Source: a virus. Taken from it: a DNA stretch of 56,853 bases. Shown here one piece after another: positions 30,103-37,635 of this stretch. The stretch spans positions 1 through 56,853 of IMG/VR virus record IMGVR_UViG_3300031251_000980; one strand, written 5' to 3'. Made by a program: the position numbers and the translations under genes. The notes below the pieces were generated by a model. It saw only the letters and a list, made by a program, of their open reading frames with translations, was not told the DNA's origin and did no database searches. Numbering within the stretch: the stretch's first letter is position 1; each line of letters starts with the position of its first letter.

Positions 30103-30570
30103 CTACACAGCGTGCAAATTCGCTCGCGCGACGCGCGGGTCCGGCTTGGCTGGAGCCTTCTTCGCCGGCTCCGCCCGAGTGCGTCGCTTCTCGGTCGACT
30201 CGGCGGCGCTCTCGCCCCGCTCGATCTCCCACTGCAACGCACGCCGAGACATCGGCGTCAGGCCACACTGCGACAGCAACTGCCGAATCTCAGCAGCCAG
30301 TGCCTTCGCCTCGTTCGGCGTCGCGTCCGGAGACCACATCATGTGCATCAGCCGAGCCGCCATGTACAGCGCATCGATATCCGACTCGGTCCACTCCGGA
30401 ACCATCGGCGACGACCAGGCCCGCTTCCACCAGTCCCGCACCTGCTGATGCCACCGAGTGCCCTTCGGCAAAGGCGGAATCTTGGCGTTGGTCTGGGGCG
30501 TCAGGACAGCGCGGGTCGACTGCCGGTTCCGCCGAGCAAGCAGCGACGGGTCCTTCGGATTACGTGGCAT
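30103..30570 (-). CDS. terminase small subunit
   Basis: 155 residues, ATG start. Helical DNA-recognition protein with RWHQQVRDWWKRAWSSPM and a PNEAKALAAEIRQLLSQCGLT segment often seen in actinobacteriophage small terminases, and a basic Lys/Ala/Pro tail. It lies directly upstream of the large subunit. Confidence 0.85.
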   Translation of the reverse strand: MPRNPKDPSLLARRNRQSTRAVLTPQTNAKIPPLPKGTRWHQQVRDWWKRAWSSPMVPEWTESDIDALYMAARLMHMMWSPDATPNEAKALAAEIRQLLSQCGLTPMSRRALQWEIERGESAAESTEKRRTRAEPAKKAPAKPDPRVARANLHAV

Positions 30571-30774
30571 GGCGGGCTCCTATGTCAGGACAGATCAGCT
30601 CCCATGTCGGGAAAGATGTTGCGCGGCAGTATGTTTCGCTAGATCAGCGCACGTCTCGGCCCAGGCGCAAAAAATTCAGGATCCGTACAGATCGAAATTC
30701 ACAGTGCGTAGCGGTGTCCACCTGGGCCCCCGGGGGGAGGGTGGAGGGCCTGGGGGTCGCAGCGTTTCCGCAGG
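30571..30774. other. gap between HNH and small terminase, possible packaging site
   Basis: About 200 bases without a convincing gene. It contains a G-rich patch near 30720-30755 (CCCCCGGGGGGAGGG) and an A-run near 30668. In cos phages the packaging site often lies next to the small terminase, but no cohesive end can be identified from one integrated copy. Confidence 0.3.
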
Positions 30775-31137
30775 TCAGGGCGTTGCGCGACCGGCGGTGG
30801 ACTGCTTGACCGTCTCGACGTCGTGGCATGGCCGGCACGCGGCGACGAGCCGGCCGCGGTCAACGGCCTGAGCACGGGTGCGCCCGGTCGCCGCGACGCC
30901 GTCGAGGTGGTGCGCTTCGTTGGCCCGCCCGAGGCAGCCGGGATGGTTCAACTGACACAGGTACTTGGCCTTGGCGAGGCAGTCCTCGCGGGCCTTGCGG
31001 GCGGCTCGTGTTGAGCCTTGGCCGGTGGTTCGACCTTGCCATGGTTGGTCGTGGTCGTCGCAGTAGCGTTGGCTGCCGGTGATGAGGTTGTCGCAGCTGC
31101 CGCGGTCGCCTGGGCAGTGGCGCGGCGCTCGTGGCAT
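30775..31137 (-). CDS. HNH endonuclease
   Basis: 120 residues, ATG start sharing bases with the upstream stop (TAATG). The HNH core is CQLNHPGC, then ANEAHHLDGVAA, then RLVAACRPCHDVET, giving paired CxxC-type zinc ligands and the His-His metal/catalytic site. In many cos phages an HNH protein next to the terminase is needed for efficient packaging; the same job is likely here. Confidence 0.88.
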   Translation of the reverse strand: MPRAPRHCPGDRGSCDNLITGSQRYCDDHDQPWQGRTTGQGSTRAARKAREDCLAKAKYLCQLNHPGCLGRANEAHHLDGVAATGRTRAQAVDRGRLVAACRPCHDVETVKQSTAGRATP

Positions 31138-31412
31138 TAGAGGCCGGTGTGCTCGGCCAGGTATGCCTGTGCGGACTGCTCGGCGTGCATGTCGACGGCG
31201 GTGCCCACTACCTTCCCACTGACGATGACGTCGTCGACGCCGGCGTTCCCATCGCGGGTCTCGATCTGCACTGCGTGGTGCAGGGCTTCCAGGCGCAGGG
31301 GGTTCGTACCGAGTCGGGCGGCGCGCTCTTCGAGTCGGGCGAGGGCGTCCTCGAATGCGGCGGTGTCGCCTTCGACTTTGACCTTGACGGTGGGCTCTTC
31401 GATCGTGGCCAT
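31137..31412 (-). CDS. first late gene, hypothetical 91-aa protein
   Basis: 91 residues from ATG 31412, which has GGAGG close upstream; the frame is open further back but without a ribosome site. Helical front (FEDALARLEERAARLG) and strand-rich end. It is the first gene of the late operon and overlaps the HNH start. Function unknown. Confidence 0.7.
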   Translation of the reverse strand: MATIEEPTVKVKVEGDTAAFEDALARLEERAARLGTNPLRLEALHHAVQIETRDGNAGVDDVIVSGKVVGTAVDMHAEQSAQAYLAEHTGL

Positions 31413-31575
31413 GGTCGCCTCCGTTTGGGCTGGGTGTGAGGTTGGTCGACAGTGGCTGTCCCGACCTTGCGCGCGCATTTCGATCGTTGCGCCCCTGAGC
31501 GGGCTTGTGGACGGCTCGACGCTAGGCCCTGCTCAAGGGGCCGCGGTGCGCTTCCCGCTGCCTGCACCGGGAAAG

Positions 31576-31609
31576 AAAAACCGCCGCGTCCGGGTCGGGA
31601 CACAGCGGT
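31576..31609 (-). terminator. terminator of the leftward early operon
   Basis: On the minus strand ACCGC (31609-31605) pairs with GCGGT (31584-31580), with an inner GTCC/GGAC stem, and TTTTTCTTT follows. It lies just before the late operon, so it should stop early transcripts and separate the two phases. Confidence 0.6.
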
Positions 31610-31676
31610 AGCTGCCAAAACGATACGACATGTCGCGCGGGTTGGTCGACATCGACACAGTTCCGGATACACACAC

Positions 31677-31694
31677 CGTTAAGGACATTTAACG
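31677..31694. repeat. small dyad CGTTAA-GGACAT-TTAACG
   Basis: Six-base arms around a six-base centre, 32 bases upstream of the -35-like box of the rightward HTH gene. It fits a dimer binding site for a regulator but could be chance; the six-base core TTAACG is also related to the immunity region TAAC motif. Confidence 0.35.
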
Positions 31695-31725
31695 TTTGAT
31701 ACCTATTGAACTGGCATTTTGCTTA

Positions 31726-31753
31726 TTGACTTCGTCGGCGCCAGGCGTAGTGT
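31726..31753 (+). promoter_or_regulatory. promoter of the rightward HTH gene
   Basis: TTGACT (31726-31731) and TAGTGT (31748-31753) with a 16-base spacer, followed ten bases later by the ATG. There is no Shine-Dalgarno sequence, so the mRNA is probably leaderless or nearly so, which is common in mycobacteria. Confidence 0.55.
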
Positions 31754-31763
31754 CGGGGCCACT

Positions 31764-32042
31764 ATGAGTACCCAATATGACCCGGAGATGGTCGCCCTGA
31801 TCTCCACGCAACTGACCCGCACTCGCGCCACCTTGCAGCGGCAGCGCCTGACCAACAAGCGCACCCAGGAACACCAGAAGCACCTGATCCGCGACGGCCT
31901 GGAGTACGGCATGACGCCGAAGCAGATCGCGCGGCTGGCCGGCATGACGACTGCCCGCGTCTCTCAGATTCGCAACGAGGGTGGCCCGAAGGTCACGGCG
32001 TTCGATTTCGATGAGATGGAGTACGGCCCGATCGACGGCTGA
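31764..32042 (+). CDS. small HTH protein on the opposite strand
   Basis: 92 residues from ATG 31764 (the frame opens earlier, but the promoter-like boxes overlap that part). Helical front (LISTQLTRTRATLQRQRLT) and an HTH of the resolvase/sigma-like type: YGMTPKQIARLAGMTTARVSQIRNEG. It is the only rightward gene between the ATPase and the immunity region and its 3' end overlaps the leftward operon by 50 bases. It may regulate late or early transcription. Confidence 0.75.
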   Translation: MSTQYDPEMVALISTQLTRTRATLQRQRLTNKRTQEHQKHLIRDGLEYGMTPKQIARLAGMTTARVSQIRNEGGPKVTAFDFDEMEYGPIDG

Positions 32043-32394
32043 CATCGCGGTCTCGGAGGTCGCCGATGTTGTAGACCGGCGTCCCGTCGCGCAGGTGGTC
32101 GACTCGGATGTGTCCGCGCTCGGCCCATTTTCTGATGGTTCCTGGTTGGACGTCTGCGTAGTGGGCCGCGTCTCTGGCATTGACCCATTCGTCGGCGTCG
32201 TACGGGTCACGCGTGGGCACGGCCCAGTAGACGCCGAGTTGTTTGCAGCGTTCGTCGAGGATGTAGAGGTCGGCGGCGGGGTTGACGCAGCGGCCTTGGG
32301 CGACGCGCTCGAGGACCTCGCGGTACCAGCCCTGGACGCGTTTGGCTTTGTCTTCACGGGTGTCTTCCGGCCATGGCCAAGGCGTTTCGCTCAT
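31993..32394 (-). CDS. MerR/excisionase-like DNA-binding protein
   Basis: 133 residues, ATG overlapping the upstream stop as ATGA. The second half has a MerR/excisionase-type winged helix: WVNARDAAHYADVQPGTIRK then WAERGHIRVDHLRDGTPVYN. The first half is an acidic helical region. Last gene of the early operon, convergent and overlapping with the rightward HTH gene, so the two could influence each other by antisense or collision. Confidence 0.75.
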   Translation of the reverse strand: MSETPWPWPEDTREDKAKRVQGWYREVLERVAQGRCVNPAADLYILDERCKQLGVYWAVPTRDPYDADEWVNARDAAHYADVQPGTIRKWAERGHIRVDHLRDGTPVYNIGDLRDRDVSRRSGRTPSHRNRTP

Positions 32395-32690
32395 TCGTCG
32401 TCTGATCCTCTGTTGATCCGGTCGAGTGTTTCGCTGACGGTCATTTGGTGGAGCGCTTCGTGCAGTAGGCCTTTGGTGATGTATGCGGGTTGTGATCCGT
32501 CTTTGGGGAATGTGCCGGTTACGCCGTTTCGGTGTCCGCAGTCGCCGATGTACATGGCGCCTATGACGAGGACGTAATCGGTTGGTACCGCGGGTGGTTC
32601 CGGCTGGCGGCCTTCGGCGAGCCGGTGCAGTTCCATGACTGCAGAGTCGAGTTGTCGGTAGGCGGCCGCCCATTCTTCATCGCTGCTCAC
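32391..32690 (-). CDS. hypothetical early protein
   Basis: 99 residues from GTG 32690 in a GTGA overlap. Helical front (EEWAAAYRQLDSAVMELHRL), then a strand region with one CGHRNG motif, then a helical tail (LLHEALHQMTVSETLDRI). No known family. Confidence 0.65.
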   Translation of the reverse strand: MSSDEEWAAAYRQLDSAVMELHRLAEGRQPEPPAVPTDYVLVIGAMYIGDCGHRNGVTGTFPKDGSQPAYITKGLLHEALHQMTVSETLDRINRGSDDE

Positions 32691-32980
32691 GCTGACGGGC
32701 CTTTCGTGTTGCCGGGTTTTTGGGTTGGGCCGTCGTCGCCGTGGCCGATGAATTGGTATGTGACGGTGACGTTGGTGCCGTGGCTTTGCGTGCGGTCGAT
32801 GCGGTACCAGGAGCGCGCTTGGAGGGTGTGGCCGAGTCCGATTACGTCGGGAAATTCGTCGGGGGCGATTCTGGCGGCACATTCGGTTGCGCCGTCGTGG
32901 ATGCCGCCGCCTCGGAAGTGGCGGTGGCCCTTGCAGTTTGGGTTGCCTTTGGTGCATCCGTTGGGTGGCGTTTGTGGCAT
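32687..32980 (-). CDS. hypothetical early protein with Cys/His-rich front
   Basis: 97 residues, ATG start overlapping the upstream stop. The start has CTKGNPNCKGHRHFRGGGIH, a possible metal site, followed by a strand-rich half (TLQARSWYRIDRTQ, VTVTYQFIGHG). Function unknown. Confidence 0.65.
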   Translation of the reverse strand: MPQTPPNGCTKGNPNCKGHRHFRGGGIHDGATECAARIAPDEFPDVIGLGHTLQARSWYRIDRTQSHGTNVTVTYQFIGHGDDGPTQKPGNTKGPSA

Positions 32981-33789
32981 CAGCGCCGGCCTCGTCGGTC
33001 GAGGATCAGGTCCACGTATTCGTGGTCGCTGGTGACGTATGCACTGAAGTCGAAGCCTGGCGGCTCTGGGAGTGGGTTTTCGGGTGCGGTGAATTCGTGC
33101 CAGTGCTGGTCGATCAGCGGCTGCAGCGGGTTCGGCGGCGACTCAAGCCATCGCCATCCCCGCGGCAACTGTGGTGGATGTTCCTCACGGGTCCGCAATT
33201 CGTAGCCCCAGTTGTGTGGTCCTGGCGTCCAATCGATTTCCGGAAGTGGCCGTTCGACTGGGTTGATCGATTGGTGCCATTCGTCGTAGATGATCCCGCC
33301 GGTTTGGTGGTGCCCTCGCGGTCCGATGAACCATTGGCCCACGTCGAGTGAGATGTCCGGTATTTGCCATTGCGGCCATACGAGTATCGACCGGAGTTGC
33401 TCCATGTACTCGCGGTATCGCTGCAGCCTCCAGGACCGTCGGTGGTCGACGACGATGTGGAAATAGATTTCTGGGCGCGGCTCGGCTGTCTCCATCGCGC
33501 GGCGTAGTCGTTCGGCATCCGTCAGGCCGTGGGCGCGGACCGGGCCGATGAAGTCGGAACCATCGCACAGCACGGGGCTGGTGTCGTCGGCGTGGATATA
33601 TGCGGGTTCATATTGGCCGAGCCAGTACATGCGGGCGATGGCGGCGGTGATGGGTAGTCCGTGCCAGTGTCGGCCGCAGTGCGGGCATTTCGGGTATTGG
33701 GGGTCGCCGTAGTCGTAGCCGGTCATCGGTTCGCCGGCGGCGAGTTGTTCGTCGATGAGTTCGTCGATGCGGTCGATGATGTCGCTCAT
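32980..33789 (-). CDS. hypothetical early protein with zinc-ribbon-like front
   Basis: 269 residues from ATG 33789 in an ATGA overlap. Near residue 35 is KCPHCGRHWHGLP, a CxxC motif followed by HxH. The rest is rich in Trp, Pro and His (WPQWQIPDISLDVGQWFIGP) with no clear catalytic signature. Unknown role. Confidence 0.65.
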   Translation of the reverse strand: MSDIIDRIDELIDEQLAAGEPMTGYDYGDPQYPKCPHCGRHWHGLPITAAIARMYWLGQYEPAYIHADDTSPVLCDGSDFIGPVRAHGLTDAERLRRAMETAEPRPEIYFHIVVDHRRSWRLQRYREYMEQLRSILVWPQWQIPDISLDVGQWFIGPRGHHQTGGIIYDEWHQSINPVERPLPEIDWTPGPHNWGYELRTREEHPPQLPRGWRWLESPPNPLQPLIDQHWHEFTAPENPLPEPPGFDFSAYVTSDHEYVDLILDRRGRR

Positions 33790-34184
33790 GAGATGAGTTG
33801 CATTCCAATCTCGCGCATGGTCTCGAGCGCGCCGGTGATCATTTCGTCGAAGCGGAACTTTCGCGCGTCTTGCATCATGGATTCCCGTGTGGGGTACCAG
33901 CGTCGGCGTCCCGAGGGTGCGGTGAGGTCCCATCCACAGAAGAGGATCGTCTTGCCGTTGATGATCATTCGGGCGCGCCGGGCGAGCCATTTACGTCGGG
34001 CCGGCAGGTTCGGCGCCGACCTGTGGAAGGCCGGGCGGCTGTAAGTCATCGTCAGGTTGCCGTCGTACAGGCATGTGCGCAGCAGTCCTCGAAAATCTGC
34101 GTTGCGCCGGTTCCGGCAGCCTTGGCACATGCACAGCGCCGCGATGGTCCACGGCGAGTTGTCGAGTATCGGGTTGTTGCTCAT
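33786..34184 (-). CDS. hypothetical early protein, basic with CxxC motif
   Basis: 132 residues from ATG 34184 (ATGA overlap). CMCQGCRNRRNADFRGLL near residue 20 could bind metal. A very basic middle (LPARRKWLARRARMI) suggests contact with nucleic acid. Unknown family. Confidence 0.65.
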   Translation of the reverse strand: MSNNPILDNSPWTIAALCMCQGCRNRRNADFRGLLRTCLYDGNLTMTYSRPAFHRSAPNLPARRKWLARRARMIINGKTILFCGWDLTAPSGRRRWYPTRESMMQDARKFRFDEMITGALETMREIGMQLIS

Positions 34185-34372
34185 ACCCATTGTCTCCGTG
34201 CGGTATAGGGGTGGAGTGCGAGTCGCCAGGTGGTGCCGCAGCTGCAGACTTTGCGGTGCCGGTCGTATCCGGATTCCATGCCGCCGAGGCCGTAGGAGTA
34301 GTCCATGTAGGTCACCCATTCGCGGGTGTGTTTGATCTTGTGGCCGCGGATTCGGTGCCAGAGGAGTTTCAT
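34181..34372 (-). CDS. small hypothetical protein
   Basis: 63 residues from ATG 34372, which shares bases with the upstream stop. Contains HRKVCSCGTTW, a CxC pair, and several His and Arg residues. It could be a small nucleic-acid-binding protein. No family recognised. Confidence 0.6.
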   Translation of the reverse strand: MKLLWHRIRGHKIKHTREWVTYMDYSYGLGGMESGYDRHRKVCSCGTTWRLALHPYTARRQWV

Positions 34373-35766
34373 CAGCAGCTCCCGGCGTGGATGAGTTCGC
34401 ATTCGTCGCAGTATCTTTCGCCTCGACGCGGTGGTTCGGGTGTGATGGTGTCGGTGATGGTGGATCGGGATGAGGCTGTGATCTTGTCCTCAGGTTTGAT
34501 CTCTTCCGCCTTGCGCTGCTTGCGCTTTGGCTTTTCGTAGCGGGGTTCGCGTTTCCATGCCCAGCCGTCTTGGTCGTGCTGGCGGAGGACGGTGGTGTCC
34601 TTGTCGGTGGCGATCTTGCGGTGTTCGGCGTCGGCGTGGCCGTCCATGCGCTCGCGGAGCGCGGTCAGGATGATCGTGCCGGCGCCAGCCTGGTCGATGA
34701 CGGTATCGCCGGTGAGCGTTTCGACGAGCGCGGCCACGCCGTCGAGTCGTGCATAGGCCTCTGCGAGAAGCCATTTCGTGGTGAGTTTTTCGCGTTCTTC
34801 GTCGCCGACGAGTCCGGCGAGAAGTTGGTATTCGCGGTCGGTCCACGACGACGGGCCCTTGGCTGTGCACTGGTCGTTCTCGCAGGTGACGATGCTGGCT
34901 CCGTCGTCGCGGCCGACGAGGGCCCCACAGTTCGGGCACGGCATGGCGTAGCGGTGGCGGAGTTTGGTCTGACCGAGGTGCTGGCGGACGAGGCCGTGGG
35001 TACGGGACAGGCGGAGCAGGACGTCGAGGCCGGAGATGACGGCGTCTTGGCGGGCCTGGCCGCGCTGCGGGTCGGGGTCCCAGCCGCAGCAGTCGTCGCA
35101 TGCGCCGGCGGCGGCGTAGGCGGCTTGGAGTTGGTCGATGGCGTCGGTGATCTCGCGGGCGATGCCTGTTTCGTCGGCGAGGACGCGGATGCGTTTGGCT
35201 CTGGCGACCTGTTCGGCGTGGATGTCGCAGCGCTTGGGTTGGGCCCAGATTTGGATTTCCTGGGGCGGCTGCGCGGCGAGGAGGTCGATGTGTGGTTCGA
35301 CGATGGCGAGGTAGGCGGCGAGGCGCTGGTGTTCGGGTGCGTGGCTGTTTTCGTGCTGGCGTTCGGCGAGAGAGCCTGATTCTGGCGGGCTGAGCGCCCC
35401 GTCTAGCCGAATTTCGGGCAGTTTCCGGTCTCCGTCCGGCAGAGCGGTCCCCAGGGCCTCTGAGACGCAGTCAGCGGCGAACCGGGCCCACTCGACGATG
35501 TCGGCGATGAGTCGCTCGCTGGTGGAGTCGATGAGGATGACCGGGCTGGGTGTGGAGTGCACGGGTGCGCCGTCGGCGCGGCGGCGCTCGCCGAGGGTGG
35601 CGCGGAGCATCGCGTAGTCGCGCATGAGCCGGCCGATGACGCTGCGGTAGGAGTCGTGGCAGCCGTCGCAGAGCACGTCGGGGTGCTCGGTGAATGCCGG
35701 TCGCCGGGTGTTGTTTTCGACAACGCTGGCGCGGCAGGCGGTATTTGCGATGCAGGCGTGGGTCAT
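34372..35766 (-). CDS. large zinc-ribbon protein of the early operon
   Basis: 464 residues from ATG 35766 in an ATGA overlap; the open frame runs on upstream but there it shadows the next gene. Cysteine sites: CIANTACRA at the N-terminus with CDGCHDSY near 33, CDDCCGWD near 230, CPNCGALVG near 284 with CENDQC near 304, and CDECELIH near the end. A DREYQLLAGLVGDEERE helix follows the ribbon. This multi-ribbon design recalls DNA-binding proteins found next to phage initiators; a replication or transcription role is inferred. Confidence 0.7.
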   Translation of the reverse strand: MTHACIANTACRASVVENNTRRPAFTEHPDVLCDGCHDSYRSVIGRLMRDYAMLRATLGERRRADGAPVHSTPSPVILIDSTSERLIADIVEWARFAADCVSEALGTALPDGDRKLPEIRLDGALSPPESGSLAERQHENSHAPEHQRLAAYLAIVEPHIDLLAAQPPQEIQIWAQPKRCDIHAEQVARAKRIRVLADETGIAREITDAIDQLQAAYAAAGACDDCCGWDPDPQRGQARQDAVISGLDVLLRLSRTHGLVRQHLGQTKLRHRYAMPCPNCGALVGRDDGASIVTCENDQCTAKGPSSWTDREYQLLAGLVGDEEREKLTTKWLLAEAYARLDGVAALVETLTGDTVIDQAGAGTIILTALRERMDGHADAEHRKIATDKDTTVLRQHDQDGWAWKREPRYEKPKRKQRKAEEIKPEDKITASSRSTITDTITPEPPRRGERYCDECELIHAGSC

Positions 35767-36137
35767 CGAGTGGTGCCTTTCTCGGCGGCGATTTGGGCGA
35801 GGACTGCTCGGCATTTGGCGAGTCCGCGCTGGTTGGTTTCGGTGTGGTCGATGTGGTCGCACACGACGCCGTTGGGGGTATATCCGTCGGTGTCGCATAG
35901 CTGGCAGTTAGCGATGCGGATCTGGTTGCGGCGCTTCTCGGCCTGGGTGGTGACGGTGTGCCGGTGTGCGCGTACCGCGTCGGCCTGCTGGGAAGTGAGT
36001 CCGGCGTGCGCGGTGCGGGTTTCGCCGAGGCGTTCGCGTTGTTGCCGGGCGCGCTCGACCGCTTCGGCGGATTCGCGGGCTCGGCGGCGTGAGTCGAAGT
36101 CGCCGACCTGGTCTTCGTCGCCGTATCGGTCAGGCAT
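35763..36137 (-). CDS. protein with C-x2-C-x2-DGY-x-C-x-H zinc motif
   Basis: 124 residues, ATG start. A basic helical front (RRRARESAEAVERARQQRER) and a C-terminal motif CQLCDTDGYTPNGVVCDH followed by RGLAKCRAVLA. The next gene ends with a near-identical motif (CDECDDDGYRAGLVCAH), so the two share a metal-binding module. It likely works with the replication initiator. Confidence 0.7.
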   Translation of the reverse strand: MPDRYGDEDQVGDFDSRRRARESAEAVERARQQRERLGETRTAHAGLTSQQADAVRAHRHTVTTQAEKRRNQIRIANCQLCDTDGYTPNGVVCDHIDHTETNQRGLAKCRAVLAQIAAEKGTTR

Positions 36138-37191
36138 CGTCGGTTCCGGTCTTGGTGAGCGCGGCCCGGACGGCAGCCATGCCGCGGGTGATGGTGTCGG
36201 CCTGGCCGGGGTTGTGTGCGCAGACGAGGCCGGCGCGGTATCCGTCGTCGTCGCACTCGTCGCAGTTGACGATCGCGAGCGCTCTGGCGACGGCGTCGGC
36301 TTCGCGTTCGGCTGCCGCGTCGAGCGCGGCTTGGCGTTGGGCGTCGTCGGCTGCGCGTGAGGCGTTGGCCTGCCATCTGGTCCAGGCGCGGTTCTGGACG
36401 ATGCAGTCGGGGCACTTCTGGGGCCAGCCGTCGGGCATGTGTTTCGGGCAGAAGCGTGGTGGTGTGTCGTTCGGGTCGGGTTCGGCGGCTTGGTGACGTT
36501 CCCCTGTTACGTAACCACTTTGGAGAATGGAGCTGGAGGTAGGAGCAGGAGACGGAGTAGGCCCCGGGTTGGACGGGGGGTTAACCCCTACCCCCCTGCT
36601 AACCGTTACACCGGGGGCTAGCGGTGGGGTTACGACAGGGGTTAGAACAGGGGTTAGCGAGGGGGTAAATGGCGGCAACGACGCCGGGTCAATCGCCTTC
36701 TGCGCCAGCAGATTCTTGACCGCCTCGCGCTGCCAGCCCGTCGACACGACCACCTCCGGGTCGGTCTTCGCGTCGGCCTCGTTGCGGGCCTTGATCTTCT
36801 TTGCCTCGTGCACGATGACACCGCGCAGCGTCCGCGACGCCAGCGCGGCCCGAGCATTGGCCATCGACACGGCCATGTTCGGCTTCTTCCAGATGCCGTC
36901 GTGCTTGATCCACGACCGCAGCAGGAACTCCTCGGTAAGGGTGTCGACGATAAGGAACATCTCGGCCGACAGCTCGACGCCGGCCGTTTCCACTGCGGCC
37001 GGGGTCCAGCCGCGGGCCAGAGATGCGATGCGGCCCGGGTGCCAGGTTCCTGTGCCGCAGTAGGACAGCTGTGGGCTGGTCCAGAGCACGAAGTACAGGT
37101 GTTGCGCGGGCGGGGTGAGGTCGAGCCAGTCGTCGTCTCCCCAGATGTCGAGATTGATCTCGGCGTGGTCTTTACCGGTCGCTCTGGCCAT
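36130..37191 (-). CDS. replication initiator (HTH replisome-organiser type) with origin-like linker
   Basis: 353 residues, ATG start with GAGAGG upstream. N-terminal ~140 residues look like a winged-helix replisome organiser (INLDIWGDDDWLDLTPPAQ, RGWTPAAVETAGVELS, WIKHDGIWKKPNMAVSMANA). A Pro/Thr-rich linker of about 50 residues has four-residue periodicity (LTPVLTPVVTPPLAP) that comes from 12-bp DNA repeats. The C-terminus has CPKHMP / CPDC and the shared CDECDDDGY motif. As in lambda O, the initiator may bind repeats inside its own gene. Confidence 0.75.
   Translation of the reverse strand: MARATGKDHAEINLDIWGDDDWLDLTPPAQHLYFVLWTSPQLSYCGTGTWHPGRIASLARGWTPAAVETAGVELSAEMFLIVDTLTEEFLLRSWIKHDGIWKKPNMAVSMANARAALASRTLRGVIVHEAKKIKARNEADAKTDPEVVVSTGWQREAVKNLLAQKAIDPASLPPFTPSLTPVLTPVVTPPLAPGVTVSRGVGVNPPSNPGPTPSPAPTSSSILQSGYVTGERHQAAEPDPNDTPPRFCPKHMPDGWPQKCPDCIVQNRAWTRWQANASRAADDAQRQAALDAAAEREADAVARALAIVNCDECDDDGYRAGLVCAHNPGQADTITRGMAAVRAALTKTGTDDA
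36506..36515. repeat. perfect palindrome GTTACGTAAC
   Basis: A 10-bp palindrome inside the initiator gene, about 70 bases from the GGGGTTA palindrome and 120 from the iteron array, near a stretch less GC-rich than its surroundings. It could be an additional site for initiator or regulator. Confidence 0.4.
36577..36673. repeat. iteron-like repeats, candidate replication origin
   Basis: Four 12-bp units start at 36626, 36638, 36650 and 36662: GGGGTTACGACA, GGGGTTAGAACA, GGGGTTAGCGAG and the weaker GGGGTAAATGGC. The palindrome GGGGTTAACCCC lies at 36577-36588, with degenerate copies between. Tandem units with the same length as two-thirds of a helical repeat multiple, placed inside an initiator gene, match the iteron plan of lambda-type origins. 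A clear AT-rich unwinding element is not obvious. Confidence 0.55.
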
Positions 37192-37318
37192 CGGTGTCCT
37201 CTCTCGTGCAATCGGGGCTGTGCCCTTGGGTGTTCGGGTGCCAGCCGCACTCGGCGCAGCGGCCCATCTGGCGCAGCTGCTCGGGGGTGAAAAGGGCGGT
37301 CATCCGCGGGTCGCTCAC
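37172..37318 (-). CDS. small CxxC protein
   Basis: 48 residues from GTG 37318, in a GTGA overlap with the WhiB stop. Contains CAECGWHPNTQGHSPDC, a compact Cys/His site. Its 3' end overlaps the initiator start by 20 bases. Role unknown. Confidence 0.6.
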   Translation of the reverse strand: MSDPRMTALFTPEQLRQMGRCAECGWHPNTQGHSPDCTREDTDGQSDR

Positions 37319-37635
37319 GATGCCTTCGATGCGTTCAGGACCTTCAGCGCTTCGCGTTCGGCGTGCGTGTGGCCGCCCAGGATGCCCTGCTCGCCGGATT
37401 CCATTGCGTCGCGCAGGCATTCGAGGCGCACTGGGCAGCAGGCGCAGATGGCTTTGGCTTCCCTGGCGGCGACTTCGGCCTTGGCGATGGCCTCGCGTAC
37501 CGCTTTGCCGCGGCCGGCGGGCGGCGGTGCTGGGAAGAACAGCTCAGGGTCGGCGCCGCGGCAGGCGGCGTGGTCGCGCCATCTCTGGTCGCGGATGGCG
37601 GCGCGGCGGGTGAAGGTGACGCTGAGGCTGCTCAC
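37315..37635 (-). CDS. whiB: WhiB-family iron-sulfur regulator
   Basis: 106 residues from GTG 37635 in a GTGA overlap. Four conserved cysteines: HAAC near residue 25 and CACCPVRLEC near 65-74, which hold a [4Fe-4S] cluster; then GILGGHTHAERE, the WhiB turn (GxxGG). WhiB proteins bind the housekeeping sigma factor in actinobacteria. A phage WhiB can block host WhiB2 and cell division or tune phage transcription. It sits mid-operon among replication genes. Confidence 0.88.
   Translation of the reverse strand: MSSLSVTFTRRAAIRDQRWRDHAACRGADPELFFPAPPPAGRGKAVREAIAKAEVAAREAKAICACCPVRLECLRDAMESGEQGILGGHTHAEREALKVLNASKAS

Larger units (their letters stand above)
31413..31763. promoter_or_regulatory. 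control region between early and late transcription
   Basis: About 350 bases with no gene supported. From right to left it holds the promoter of the rightward HTH gene (31726-31753), the dyad CGTTAA/TTAACG (31677-31694), a leftward terminator (31576-31609), and then the start of the late operon. The late promoter must lie between about 31412 and 31575, but I could not pick a convincing -35/-10 pair there. Confidence 0.55.

Noticed and set aside
36560-36670. Reading the GGGGTTA array as telomere-like or CRISPR repeats
   Set aside because: Units are only 12 bp, imperfect, and lie in frame inside a coding gene; an iteron array is the simpler reading.
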